Assembly (NCBI GenBank): GCA_038229295.1
Contig: JBBROO010000003.1
Coordinates: 1 to 64,000, forward strand
Reading direction: 5' to 3'
Source: JAJPGZ01 sp038229295
Lineage (GTDB): Bacteria; Verrucomicrobiota; Verrucomicrobiia; Chthoniobacterales; UBA10450
DNA length: 64,000 nt
Shown here: one piece after another, positions 39,699-48,122 of the stretch
Layout of the letters: every line of letters starts with the position of its first letter
Numbering within the stretch: the first letter of the stretch is position 1
The notes under the pieces: generated by a model
The model's database searches: none
Told to the model about the DNA's origin: nothing
Seen by the model: the letters and a program-made list of their open reading frames with translations, nothing else
Translations under genes and position numbers: made by a program

Positions 39699-41690
39699 AT
39701 GATGAAGGCGATGCGAACCGGCGACGCGGCGAAAGGCGGCGTCTTGGTGCTCGCGCCGGCCGCGAAAGACGCGGATCGCGCCGCGAGCATTCTGGAAAAG
39801 GCGAGCATCCCCGCGACTGTTTGCCACGATCTTATCGATCTTGCGCAGCAGTTGAGTGAGTCGACCGAAGCGTTGCTCATTGCCGAAGAAGCGCTCGTCA
39901 CATCCGAGTTGGCTTCGCTTCTCGCCGTCCTGCAAAAGCAAGCGGACTGGTCGGACATTCCGGTTATTATCCTAACGAGCGACGGAGTGAACGATAAGGT
40001 CATCGACGTTTTCGGGCCGCGTCCGAACGTGACATTACTAGAGCGTCCGTTTCACGCGGTCACACTTTTGGCGACGATCAAAGTCGCGTTGCGCGCGCGC
40101 GGCCGGCAACGCGAAGTGCGCGATTTGATCCAGCGACTACGCGAAAGCGAAGAGCGTTCGCGTTTAGCGGTAGAATCGGCCGACGTCGGCACATTCGATT
40201 TTTATCCGCCCACGGGCGAGCTGCAGTGGTCGAATCGCTGTAACGAAATCTTCGGTTTGCCGCTCGATTCGAAAGTGACTTATGAAACGTATGTCGCCGG
40301 CGTGCACCCGGAAGATCGACAAATCATTCACGAAATCGTCGCGCGCGTTTTGCAGCCGGACGGGAAACGGCGCTACGACATCGAATACCGCGTCATCGGA
40401 ATTCAAGATCGACAAGAGCGGTGGGTCTCGGAAAAAGGACGCGCGATTCTGAATGAAGCGGGACACGCCGTGCGCTTTATCGGCACGATTCTCGACATTA
40501 CCGAATCGAAGACGGCGGCGATTGCGCTCGAGCGCGCGAAGAAAGAAGCGGAAGATGCGAACCGCGCGAAGGACCAATTTTTGGCCATGCTTTCGCATGA
40601 GCTGCGCACGCCGCTCACACCGGTGTTGATGACGCTGGCGGCGCTGCGGCGCGATCCACATTTGAGCGACGATGTGTTGCGCGATCTCGAAATGTTGCAG
40701 CGCAATGTCGAACTCGAAGCGCTATTGATCGACGATCTTCTCGATCTTACGCGCATCGAGCACGGAAAACTCGAGTTGCACAACGAAGCGGTCGACATTC
40801 ACACCGGGCTCGATCACGCGCTCAGTATTTTGGCGACGGAAGTGGCGGCGAAAAATTTGACGGTGACGAAAGATTTTCGTGCGACCGAGCACCATTGCTG
40901 GGCGGACGGCGCGCGATTGCAGCAAGTCTTTTGGAACTTGATCAAGAACGCGGTCAAGTTCAACGCCACCGGCGGCAAGATCGACATCGGCACGCGCAAC
41001 GACGACGCGCATCACATCGCGATCGCAATCGCCGATAACGGCATCGGGATTGAGCCAAAGTTGCAGCCAAAAATTTTCGATGCGTTCGAACAAGGCGGCC
41101 AGGCGACGACGAGTAAATACGGCGGACTCGGTTTGGGCCTCGCCATTTCAAAACGCGTTGTCGATCTTCACCAGGGCGCGATCAAAGTGGAAAGCGCGGG
41201 CCGCGACAAAGGCTCGACGTTTACGGTGACGTTGGCGGCGATGGAGACTTCGTTGCTCGAAGGGCCCGCGCGTTTTTTGGAAGACCCGGTGTGCGCCGAA
41301 AAAAATTGCCACGTGTTGTTGGTCGAAGATCACGAAGACACCGCGCAAGTGTTGCGACGAATGCTGGAGAACGCCGGCTACGGTGTTGCGCAAGCGAACA
41401 GCATCGCCGGCGCGCGCGATCTCGCGACGAAACGCGTTTTCGATTTACTCATCAGCGATGTCGGATTGCCGGACGGAAGCGGTCTCGATTTGATGCGCGA
41501 ACTTCACGACCGCCAGGGGATGAGAGGCGTGGCGCTGAGTGGTTTCGGAATGGACGAAGACCGCGCCGCGAGTAAGGCCGCGGGATTCAGCGAGCATTTC
41601 ACCAAGCCGGTGGAGTGGGGACGTTTGCGCGCCACGCTCGAAGAGTTGGCCGCGCAAAGATCGACAACGAAGGAGTCGATCGCTTCGTAA
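39699..41690 (+). CDS. Hybrid histidine kinase with pseudo-receiver (REC*-PAS-HisKA-HATPase-REC)
   Basis: A 663-residue cytoplasmic sensor kinase. The N-terminal ~120 residues fold like a receiver (VLVLAPAAKDADRAASILEKA...DIPVIILTSDGVND), but the phospho-acceptor strand reads EALLIAEEAL, lacking Asp. PAS (~150-270, ADVGTFDFYPPTGELQWSNRCNEIFGLP) is followed by HisKA with His ~300 (LAMLSHELRTPLTPVL) and HATPase (NLIKNAVKF, DNGIGIEP, GGLGLGLAI). The C-terminal REC has Asp ~587 (LLISDVGLPDGSG). It is paralogous to the kinase at 9290-11359, suggesting a shared downstream partner. Motifs: 40312, 40405 (both DRQ), 40977 (KIDIG), 41159 (VVDLHQ), 41657. Confidence 0.92.
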   Translation: MMKAMRTGDAAKGGVLVLAPAAKDADRAASILEKASIPATVCHDLIDLAQQLSESTEALLIAEEALVTSELASLLAVLQKQADWSDIPVIILTSDGVNDKVIDVFGPRPNVTLLERPFHAVTLLATIKVALRARGRQREVRDLIQRLRESEERSRLAVESADVGTFDFYPPTGELQWSNRCNEIFGLPLDSKVTYETYVAGVHPEDRQIIHEIVARVLQPDGKRRYDIEYRVIGIQDRQERWVSEKGRAILNEAGHAVRFIGTILDITESKTAAIALERAKKEAEDANRAKDQFLAMLSHELRTPLTPVLMTLAALRRDPHLSDDVLRDLEMLQRNVELEALLIDDLLDLTRIEHGKLELHNEAVDIHTGLDHALSILATEVAAKNLTVTKDFRATEHHCWADGARLQQVFWNLIKNAVKFNATGGKIDIGTRNDDAHHIAIAIADNGIGIEPKLQPKIFDAFEQGGQATTSKYGGLGLGLAISKRVVDLHQGAIKVESAGRDKGSTFTVTLAAMETSLLEGPARFLEDPVCAEKNCHVLLVEDHEDTAQVLRRMLENAGYGVAQANSIAGARDLATKRVFDLLISDVGLPDGSGLDLMRELHDRQGMRGVALSGFGMDEDRAASKAAGFSEHFTKPVEWGRLRATLEELAAQRSTTKESIAS

Positions 41691-43127
41691 TTAGGGCGCG
41701 CGGCCGAGCAACATTTGCCTAACGGAATTCGTCGCGGTCGTGGCGGTCTGCACTTCGGGCGGTGCGTGATAGGTGTGACAAGTCATGCACTCCGCCGCGA
41801 CTTTTCCCTGCGGACTATGGCACGTCACGCAATTCGCTTTCGCCGGCATCAACACATCGGCCGTGTCGCGGCTCTGCGCGGCGTGATGACAATCGTCGCA
41901 TTTCACGCTCGTATGTTTGGCGTGATCGAAATCGGATTTTAACATCCAGCGATCAATCAGAATTGGTTTTGTGATGGCGGGCGCGGCGTTGCGCACTTGC
42001 TTCACGTCATGGCAAAAAGCGCAGCCGGTGAAGCTCGCGCGAGTCGGCGCATTCGTTTTTTCCTGCGGCTTGTACGGATTGGTCGTGAAGAAAACGGCGC
42101 GCTCAAGTTCATCGCCGGAATGAAATTGATTACGCAGCTCGCGCACTTGTTCGCCGACAAAGCTGGCGATTTCTTTTTCGTTAGTCAGGCCGCGCTTCAA
42201 CCGCGCGTAATCGGCATATTGCGCCGGCAGCGTCCGTAAGAACGTTCGCGCAAGATCGACATCTCCATGTGGAATGCGCATGGCCGGATTTCGCGAGTCG
42301 AACTGAAGTGAATGGCAGGCCTGACAGTTGGCCGCAAAATTGATGCGCTGATAAAACTGACCGTCGGATTGCGGCTTGTGGCAATAATTGCAATCCAGCT
42401 TCTGACCGTTCACGAGCGGAATGTCGGCGGCGAAGTGGCGTTGATGATTGAAACGCAGCGTGTCGGGATCGCGCGCGTTCACCGTCTTCAACTGAAACTC
42501 AGGATGGCCTTCCCCAAATGACGCGACCGTTTTGGTGAAACCCTGTGGCGGCCGCGGCAATTCAAAAGCGACCTGTTGCGGCGGATGCAGATGTCGATGT
42601 TGAAAATCTCGCGGCGGCAGTTGCATTCCTTTTTGCGACGCGGCCAGCATGGTCGCCGAATTGTTGTGACAAGCGGTGCATTGCAAACTCGCCAACATCT
42701 TCATTGGGCCCGGGCCCTGATGTTCCTGATGACAGGTCGAGCACGAGCGATTTTGCACCACGTTCGCTTCGTGAAAGGCGTGTTGTTGATGACAAGTTTC
42801 GCATTTGCGATCGATCGCATCGAAGGCGACGCCGTTGTGAAACCGATCGCGCAACGTCGTCCGAAGATTTGTCGGGGGGACGCGCTGCTCGTGACACGAT
42901 GCGCAATTGTCGATCAATGCGGCGTGATTGGCGGAAAGTTTGCCGGCGTTAAAAAAAGTTTCGCGGCCGTGTTTTTGGAAAAGGAAAATCGCGACTAGTC
43001 CACCCAAGATCGACAATAAGGTGACGATGAGGCGCGCGCGCCGCCACGGATGCAGCCGCCGGTAATAGCCGAGGTTCCCTTTGTAACGCTCGGCGATTTG
43101 CTTCTGCGTGCGTCCCGGTTTCGGCAT
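41691..43127 (-). CDS. Membrane-anchored decahaem cytochrome c
   Basis: A 478-residue cytochrome with one N-terminal membrane helix (ARLIVTLLSILGGLVAIFLF) and ten CxxCH haem sites: CASCH, CETCH, CSTCH, CTACH, CNYCH, CQACH, CAFCH, CDDCH, CVTCH, CMTCH. It is probably periplasmic and carries electrons from the membrane cytochrome b-like protein encoded just upstream (43134-44450, gap 6 bp). It begins the last part of the operon cNMP/ferredoxin - cytochrome b-like - decahaem. Its stop abuts the stop of the convergent kinase. Terminal acceptor or donor unknown. Confidence 0.93.
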   Translation of the reverse strand: MPKPGRTQKQIAERYKGNLGYYRRLHPWRRARLIVTLLSILGGLVAIFLFQKHGRETFFNAGKLSANHAALIDNCASCHEQRVPPTNLRTTLRDRFHNGVAFDAIDRKCETCHQQHAFHEANVVQNRSCSTCHQEHQGPGPMKMLASLQCTACHNNSATMLAASQKGMQLPPRDFQHRHLHPPQQVAFELPRPPQGFTKTVASFGEGHPEFQLKTVNARDPDTLRFNHQRHFAADIPLVNGQKLDCNYCHKPQSDGQFYQRINFAANCQACHSLQFDSRNPAMRIPHGDVDLARTFLRTLPAQYADYARLKRGLTNEKEIASFVGEQVRELRNQFHSGDELERAVFFTTNPYKPQEKTNAPTRASFTGCAFCHDVKQVRNAAPAITKPILIDRWMLKSDFDHAKHTSVKCDDCHHAAQSRDTADVLMPAKANCVTCHSPQGKVAAECMTCHTYHAPPEVQTATTATNSVRQMLLGRAP

Positions 43128-43133
43128 CGGCGC

Positions 43134-44450
43134 TTAGTAATAAAACAATGTCACAAACGCATGCCAGAAGGTCAGCATGAGCAAAAGAAACGAAACCGGC
43201 GCGTGGATGAAGAGCCACGCGTGCAGCCAGTGTTGCAATTTGATTTGGAGATCGAGCATGCGGCGCTCGTCACACCAGGCTTGGATTTCTTCGACGCGGT
43301 CGCGATAAGTTTCAGTAACGCGAAGTCTAACGAATCGAAATGTGTCCTCGGAAAATCGCGCGTTGCCGAGTCGAAACTTTTCGCCGCGCTTGGCGGAAAG
43401 GTACGGGAGAATTTGTCGATCTAAGAAATCGAGTAGCGCCGCTTCTGAATCGGTGTCGGTGATGGGCGCAACTTTTAGTGGACCTGTCGGAGCGACTGGG
43501 ATTGCTCTTGGCGGCGCACTCGGTTGCGCAATGGTTGCCGGCGGAATCGGCGTCGGCGGAGTGATGGATTTCGGAATGACTGAGAGCGGCGCCACGCCGG
43601 TGATTTTTTCCGTGCCCGCCGGAATTGCTGCGCCTTCCGGCACGCGTGCGGTTGGTGTGCCCATTGTTTCGGGCGGTTTCGATTCAGTCGGACGCGGTAA
43701 CGGAATTTTTTCTTCGGTCTTCGCCGGCGCGGCAATGACGACCGGTTCGGCGGTGATGGTCGATCCAACAACGGTCTTCGCGCGCGCGGTTGGTGTGCTC
43801 AGCTCCGCTGAGGTCGAAGCCATCGGTGTCGATCCAGTCGTTACAACTTTCGCTTCGCTCGGCGCCGGTGCGCCCGCATCCGGTTTTGCTGCTGGCGCCG
43901 GCTTGAACGAATCTCGCATTTTATTCGCAGCCGCGACCAACTGCGCGCGGATGTGCGGGATTTGTTCGTAAACGCTCTCGGCCGGCAAACGCTCCATCAT
44001 GATGCGCGGCATGTGATGTTGCAGAACGAGTCCGTAGATTCCGCTCACCATCACGATCGTATATAATATGACGAGCAACGTCGTCATTGGTCCGCCGAGG
44101 CGAAAGCCGCTGTGCAATATAACGAGCGGAATCGTGAGCAGCGTCAACCAGATGTGCGCGCGCAACCAGCGTTGCACCGTGCCGATGCGCCAGAGCACGA
44201 GTTTTTTTCTCACGCCTAACAACGCCGCGAAGACAAAGATCGACAAGGAGATGGTGCCGAAAATCAAACCGATCGGTGTGCCGCCGACGCTACGATGCTC
44301 CGACGGTTTTTGGACGAGCGAGTCCGGCAAGCGCAAGCCGGCCGGCAAATCTTGGCCGCGAAAATTCCCGAGATAAAGCCAGCATGCAAACGCCGTCGCG
44401 ACGACGACAAAAATAAACCACGGGAAGTGCGCGCGATTAACAATGCGCAT
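43134..44450 (-). CDS. Cytochrome b-like membrane protein with Pro/Ala-rich insert
   Basis: 438 residues. Four or so membrane helices: an N-terminal one (FPWFIFVVVATAFACWLYL), two around 70-140 (HIWLTLLTIPLVILHSGFRLGG, with paired His as possible haem ligands) and a C-terminal one (LQHWLHAWLFIHAPVSFLLLMLTFWHAFVTLFYY, further His). Between them (~185-330) is a long Pro/Ala/Thr-rich low-complexity insert, probably disordered. The His spacing suggests a dihaem cytochrome b connecting the ferredoxin-like partner to the decahaem cytochrome. It starts 3 bp after the upstream gene ends, so co-translated. Confidence 0.75.
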   Translation of the reverse strand: MRIVNRAHFPWFIFVVVATAFACWLYLGNFRGQDLPAGLRLPDSLVQKPSEHRSVGGTPIGLIFGTISLSIFVFAALLGVRKKLVLWRIGTVQRWLRAHIWLTLLTIPLVILHSGFRLGGPMTTLLVILYTIVMVSGIYGLVLQHHMPRIMMERLPAESVYEQIPHIRAQLVAAANKMRDSFKPAPAAKPDAGAPAPSEAKVVTTGSTPMASTSAELSTPTARAKTVVGSTITAEPVVIAAPAKTEEKIPLPRPTESKPPETMGTPTARVPEGAAIPAGTEKITGVAPLSVIPKSITPPTPIPPATIAQPSAPPRAIPVAPTGPLKVAPITDTDSEAALLDFLDRQILPYLSAKRGEKFRLGNARFSEDTFRFVRLRVTETYRDRVEEIQAWCDERRMLDLQIKLQHWLHAWLFIHAPVSFLLLMLTFWHAFVTLFYY

Positions 44451-44453
44451 CGG

Positions 44454-46133
44454 TCAATGCGTGCGGCGCGTTTCGTAACGCGACACCGGCGCCCACGTTC
44501 CGCCGATTAATTCGCTTTGCGCCATGATCGCGTCGCCAAAAAATCTTTGCGGATCGACGCGCTTGGCGGCGTCATGTGGGCAGGCGTAAACGCAACTCGG
44601 CGTCGAAAGCTGCGTGCAAAGATCACAGGTGTTCGCCTTGTAAGCGGTCGTTTTCTTCTTCTCGATCTTGATCGTTGCCGGCGCGCCTTCCGTTTTCGAT
44701 TTCACTTCCGTCTTCACTTCCTTGATCACTTCGAGCGGGTGCATGTTGATGTTGCCGTAGGGACAAAGCTCGGCGCATTTACCGCAGCCGATGCACCAAT
44801 CTTCGATGATGATTTCGAGATTTTCTTTCCGTCGAATCGAACCGACCGGGCATTGCGTCATGCACAACGGATCGCGGCAAGATCGACATGCAGTAGCGAC
44901 GAGAAAATGTTCGTAGCGCAATCCGTCGCGCAGCAAACGTGACACGCCATCGTGTGCGGTCGCGCAGGCGCGCACGCAAGCGTCGCAACGCGTGCAATTC
45001 TCCAGATCAATGAGCAAAAGATTTTGCGCTTCGAATAATCCCTGATTCAAAAAATCGTCGAGATGCAATCCGGCCGGAATGGTTTTCTGTTGATCGGCCG
45101 CGAAACGCGCTGACGCCACAGCTTCGACCTGCTGGCGCACGTCCGGAAATTTCTCCAGCATCAAATTGAAATCCGCGGCCGGGATTTTCACGACATCGAC
45201 CGCGTCGAGCGCGGTGCAGGTGGCCGTGCGTTTGATCGCGCGCAGCAATCCGATCTCGCCGAAATAATCGCCGCGGCTCAAATACGTGCGCACCATTTCG
45301 CCGCCGGGGAGTGCGTTCGACACTCGCACCATGCCGGAGCGAATGAGATAAAACGCGTCGGCGTCATCGCCTTCCTGGCAAATGATCTGGTTTTGATTGT
45401 AGGAGACGAGCTCGACGTTTTGTTTCAGGTGCTCGATGAATTCGTCGTCCACGAGCGCGAAGAGCGGCACGGCGCGCAGATGATTATTGAGCGAACGCGC
45501 GCGATATTTTTTCTCCATCTCGATCTTGAATGACGTGCCCTTGAACGTCGGCATCTTCACTTTGCCGGTCGCCTTCGATGCTTCCGAGACCTGGCGATTG
45601 CCGACGAGCATGTCGAGAATCACCCGCAGCATTTCCACCATCACGCAGGGCTCGCGCGCCTGCACTGTCGCCGAGCGCGGCTGAAAAGTGCGGCAGGTCA
45701 TCTCGCCAAATAATTCTCCGGCGCCGAGCTCGGCCAGCGGGCGATGAATCGGAAGATCGACATTCGCATCGATGCCGATGAATTTTCGCTGCTGCGCTTC
45801 CGGCCGGCGATCGGTCTGATCGTCGGTCATGAAACTGCGCATGCGCGAGAAGCTGCGCCCGAAGAAACCGAACACCGGATTCGTCCGCAAATGCGCGAGC
45901 GGATTGTGAATGAAAATGTCGACCGTGCCCGAGACGATGTAATACGCGGTCGACCCGAACGCGCCCTCTTCGCACACGATTTCGCCCTTGCGAAAACGAT
46001 GCAGCACCGCTGCGCCTTTCCCCCAGTTTTCTAATTGCGCCCGCGGAATTTCCTTCAGCGCCGGCAAATACTCGATCAACTGATCGATCGTCAGCGGCTC
46101 GCCTGTCGTTAATTTTTCAACGGTCTCGGCCAT
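44454..46133 (-). CDS. Double cyclic-nucleotide-binding / 4Fe-4S ferredoxin fusion
   Basis: A 559-residue soluble protein. Two cNMP-binding folds (~20-165 with FRKGEIVCEEGAFGSTAYYIVSGTVDIF, and ~215-335 with ICQEGDDADAFYLIRSGMVRVSN, FGEIGLL, RTATCTAL) are followed by a ferredoxin module. Its cysteine clusters are CTRCDACVRACATAH, CRSCRDPLCMTQCPVG, CIGCGKCAELCPYG and CDLCTQLSTPSCVYACPHDAA, enough for about four clusters as in NrfC/DmsB-type electron-transfer subunits. There is no helix-turn-helix, so the cNMP domains probably gate electron flow rather than transcription (inference). It is the first gene of the respiratory operon. Motifs at 44879 and 45753. Confidence 0.92.
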   Translation of the reverse strand: MAETVEKLTTGEPLTIDQLIEYLPALKEIPRAQLENWGKGAAVLHRFRKGEIVCEEGAFGSTAYYIVSGTVDIFIHNPLAHLRTNPVFGFFGRSFSRMRSFMTDDQTDRRPEAQQRKFIGIDANVDLPIHRPLAELGAGELFGEMTCRTFQPRSATVQAREPCVMVEMLRVILDMLVGNRQVSEASKATGKVKMPTFKGTSFKIEMEKKYRARSLNNHLRAVPLFALVDDEFIEHLKQNVELVSYNQNQIICQEGDDADAFYLIRSGMVRVSNALPGGEMVRTYLSRGDYFGEIGLLRAIKRTATCTALDAVDVVKIPAADFNLMLEKFPDVRQQVEAVASARFAADQQKTIPAGLHLDDFLNQGLFEAQNLLLIDLENCTRCDACVRACATAHDGVSRLLRDGLRYEHFLVATACRSCRDPLCMTQCPVGSIRRKENLEIIIEDWCIGCGKCAELCPYGNINMHPLEVIKEVKTEVKSKTEGAPATIKIEKKKTTAYKANTCDLCTQLSTPSCVYACPHDAAKRVDPQRFFGDAIMAQSELIGGTWAPVSRYETRRTH

Positions 46134-46262
46134 GGGCGCGGATCGAGAGTGATCATAGTGCGCTCATTGTGCGCGATGGAAGCAATATTCCCCGGGGCGA
46201 AAAAGTAGATGTCGATCTAACGCGGCTGCGAGTATAACTCGGGCGGCAGAGATACAAACGCG

Positions 46263-46889
46263 ATGCAACTTTACATCAACCGCGACGGCGAACGCACCGG
46301 TCCTTTTGAATTAGCTGATGTGAATCGTCAGCTCGCAGCCGGCACGCTTCAGCCTTCCGATCTCGCCTGGTCCGAGAGTTCGCCGGGCTGGAAACCGTTG
46401 TTGAGTTTTACCGGCGTGATGATGCCCGGCGCGGCGTCATCCAGCGCGATGTCGCTGGGGCTGGCGTCGCCGGTGCATTTTAAGTCGCACCACTACGCCG
46501 GGTTTTGGATTCGCGTCGTCGCGGGACTTCTCGATGCGATCATTCTTGGATTAGCCGCCGGAGTCATCGCGTTCCTGCTGAGCTACGCTGGCAGCAACAT
46601 GTCGATCTTGCGCCGGGTCGTGCCGATATTCGTTAGTCTGCTCTACCTGGCTGCGCTTTGGTCTTCGCCATTGCAGGCCACACTCGGACAAAGGATGTGC
46701 TCCCTGCGCGTCATTAGCGCCGAGGATGGCGATGGGATTTCATTCCCACGCGCCGTCATTCGCGTTTTCGGAAGGATTCTCTCCGGTCTGCTTTTGGGCA
46801 TCGGTTACATCATGGTCGCGTTTACCGAACGCAAACGCGGATTGCATGACATGATTGCCGGGACTTACGTGGTCAAGATCGACATATAG
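46263..46889 (+). CDS. GYF_2 + RDD-family membrane protein
   Basis: 208 residues. The first ~50 residues are a GYF_2-type domain (MQLYINRDGERTGPFELADVNRQLAAGTLQPSDLAWSESSPGWKPL), a peptide-binding fold common in Verrucomicrobiota/Planctomycetota. A RDD domain follows: HYAGFWIRVVAGLLDAIILGLAAGVIAF, SPLQATLGQRMCSLRVIS and ERKRGLHDMIAGTYVV. The last residues KIDI come from a motif copy (46875) fused to the stop codon, and another copy (46600) encodes NMSILRR between helices. Role unknown; possibly membrane scaffolding. Confidence 0.88.
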   Translation: MQLYINRDGERTGPFELADVNRQLAAGTLQPSDLAWSESSPGWKPLLSFTGVMMPGAASSSAMSLGLASPVHFKSHHYAGFWIRVVAGLLDAIILGLAAGVIAFLLSYAGSNMSILRRVVPIFVSLLYLAALWSSPLQATLGQRMCSLRVISAEDGDGISFPRAVIRVFGRILSGLLLGIGYIMVAFTERKRGLHDMIAGTYVVKIDI

Positions 46890-46920
46890 AAAGGGCGCGC
46901 CCGTTAGGCGCATAGCGAAG

Positions 46921-48021
46921 TTATTCGCGTAATCCCGGGATGTGGCCGTAACCGATAAAGGTCGGCCGCAACTTTCCATCTTCTGCTTTTCCGCTGCGCT
47001 GGACTTTGAAATCGAAAACGCTCACGCCGTTGCGCGATTGCCCTTGATAAACGCGGCCGTCACTCGCGCCCGCCATCACGCGCTGGCCGGTTTTCTTTTC
47101 GCGGCCGAGATAAATCATGGCGTGCGTAATCGGCGGGTCGCGCTCAATCGCATATGTGCCGGTCCAGAAAAGCAGATCGCCCGGTTTCAAGTTGTCCAAT
47201 TCGAACGAATCATCTTTTTGACTTAGCACCGGCTCGAAAGTGCGCGCGCGGCGCAGCCAGACGTATTGCTCGCTCGAATCGCGCGGCACGTCCGCGATTC
47301 CATTTTGTTTCAGCACGAAATAAACGAAGCCGGAGCAATCCATGCCGCCGTTTGCCGGATCGGCCGAACCGTATTTGTAATCAAGATTGCGCGTCGTCAG
47401 CTCGAGCGCGGAGGTGAGAAGCTTTTGCCTGTCCGCCGGATAATTCTCAAAACCTTTGATCGCGTCGGGCATCAAGGTGGCATTAGGCGCGCCATGTTTT
47501 TTCGGTTCAAGCGATGGCGTCGGCGTTGGTGAATTTTCGGTCGGCGAGGTTGTCGGAGACGGAGTCTCACTTGGAGATGTCGATCTTGCCGGTGTTTCGG
47601 AGGCTTCGGGCGCAGGCGAAGATTTCTTCTTTTTTCGCGGCGACTCACTCGGCGAAGGCGACGGGGAAGCTTTTTTCTTTTTGGCTGGCGCCGGAGATTC
47701 CGCGTCCTCTTCTGCTGATAAAGCTTTTTTCTTCTTCGGCGATGGCGTCACTGACGGCGTTGCCGCTTCCTCTTCTTTTGGTTCGGGCGACGTTTTCTTT
47801 TTCGGAGAAGCGCTGGCTGTTGGTTCCGGCGACGTTTTCTTTGCCCCGGATGAATGTTTCTTTTTGCGCGGTGTCGGGGTCGGAGTCGGCGTCGAAAAGA
47901 TTTTCTTAATCGCTGTGCCAAGCGATTGCTCGGCCGCGCCCGCCGGCACGATCGACAAGAGGATAAACGCGAGCGTGATAAACAAGCGAAGAAACATGGA
48001 GAAAGCTTTGACGGGCGGCAT
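46921..48021 (-). CDS. NlpC/P60 cell-wall hydrolase with Lys/Pro-rich linker
   Basis: About 366 residues. A signal peptide (FLRLFITLAFILLSIVPAGA) leads into a ~150-residue low-complexity region of repeated TPTP, SPKKKK and PSPSPSES segments that should bind or span the peptidoglycan. The C-terminal NlpC/P60 peptidase has catalytic Cys in DYKYGSADPANGGMDCSGFVYFVLKQNG and His in PPITHAMIYLGREKKTGQRVMAGASDG. It is likely a gamma-D-Glu-diamino acid endopeptidase. ATG 48021 is used; 47997 is possible. Its 5' end faces the divergent GGT gene (ATG 48123). Motif 47578 encodes ARSTS. Confidence 0.88.
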   Translation of the reverse strand: MPPVKAFSMFLRLFITLAFILLSIVPAGAAEQSLGTAIKKIFSTPTPTPTPRKKKHSSGAKKTSPEPTASASPKKKTSPEPKEEEAATPSVTPSPKKKKALSAEEDAESPAPAKKKKASPSPSPSESPRKKKKSSPAPEASETPARSTSPSETPSPTTSPTENSPTPTPSLEPKKHGAPNATLMPDAIKGFENYPADRQKLLTSALELTTRNLDYKYGSADPANGGMDCSGFVYFVLKQNGIADVPRDSSEQYVWLRRARTFEPVLSQKDDSFELDNLKPGDLLFWTGTYAIERDPPITHAMIYLGREKKTGQRVMAGASDGRVYQGQSRNGVSVFDFKVQRSGKAEDGKLRPTFIGYGHIPGLRE

Positions 48022-48122
48022 TGCGATTTCTTTCACGCGCGGGACTTCGGGTCTATCCCGGATGTCTTCCCGACGCAACTCTCGACTTCGCGCACAACCG
48101 CTGCAGTGATAGCTTCGACCGC

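Noticed and set aside
46893..46902. GGGCGCGCCC palindrome after the RDD gene as a terminator
   Set aside because: It is a 10-bp self-complementary sequence without loop or U tract; too weak to call.
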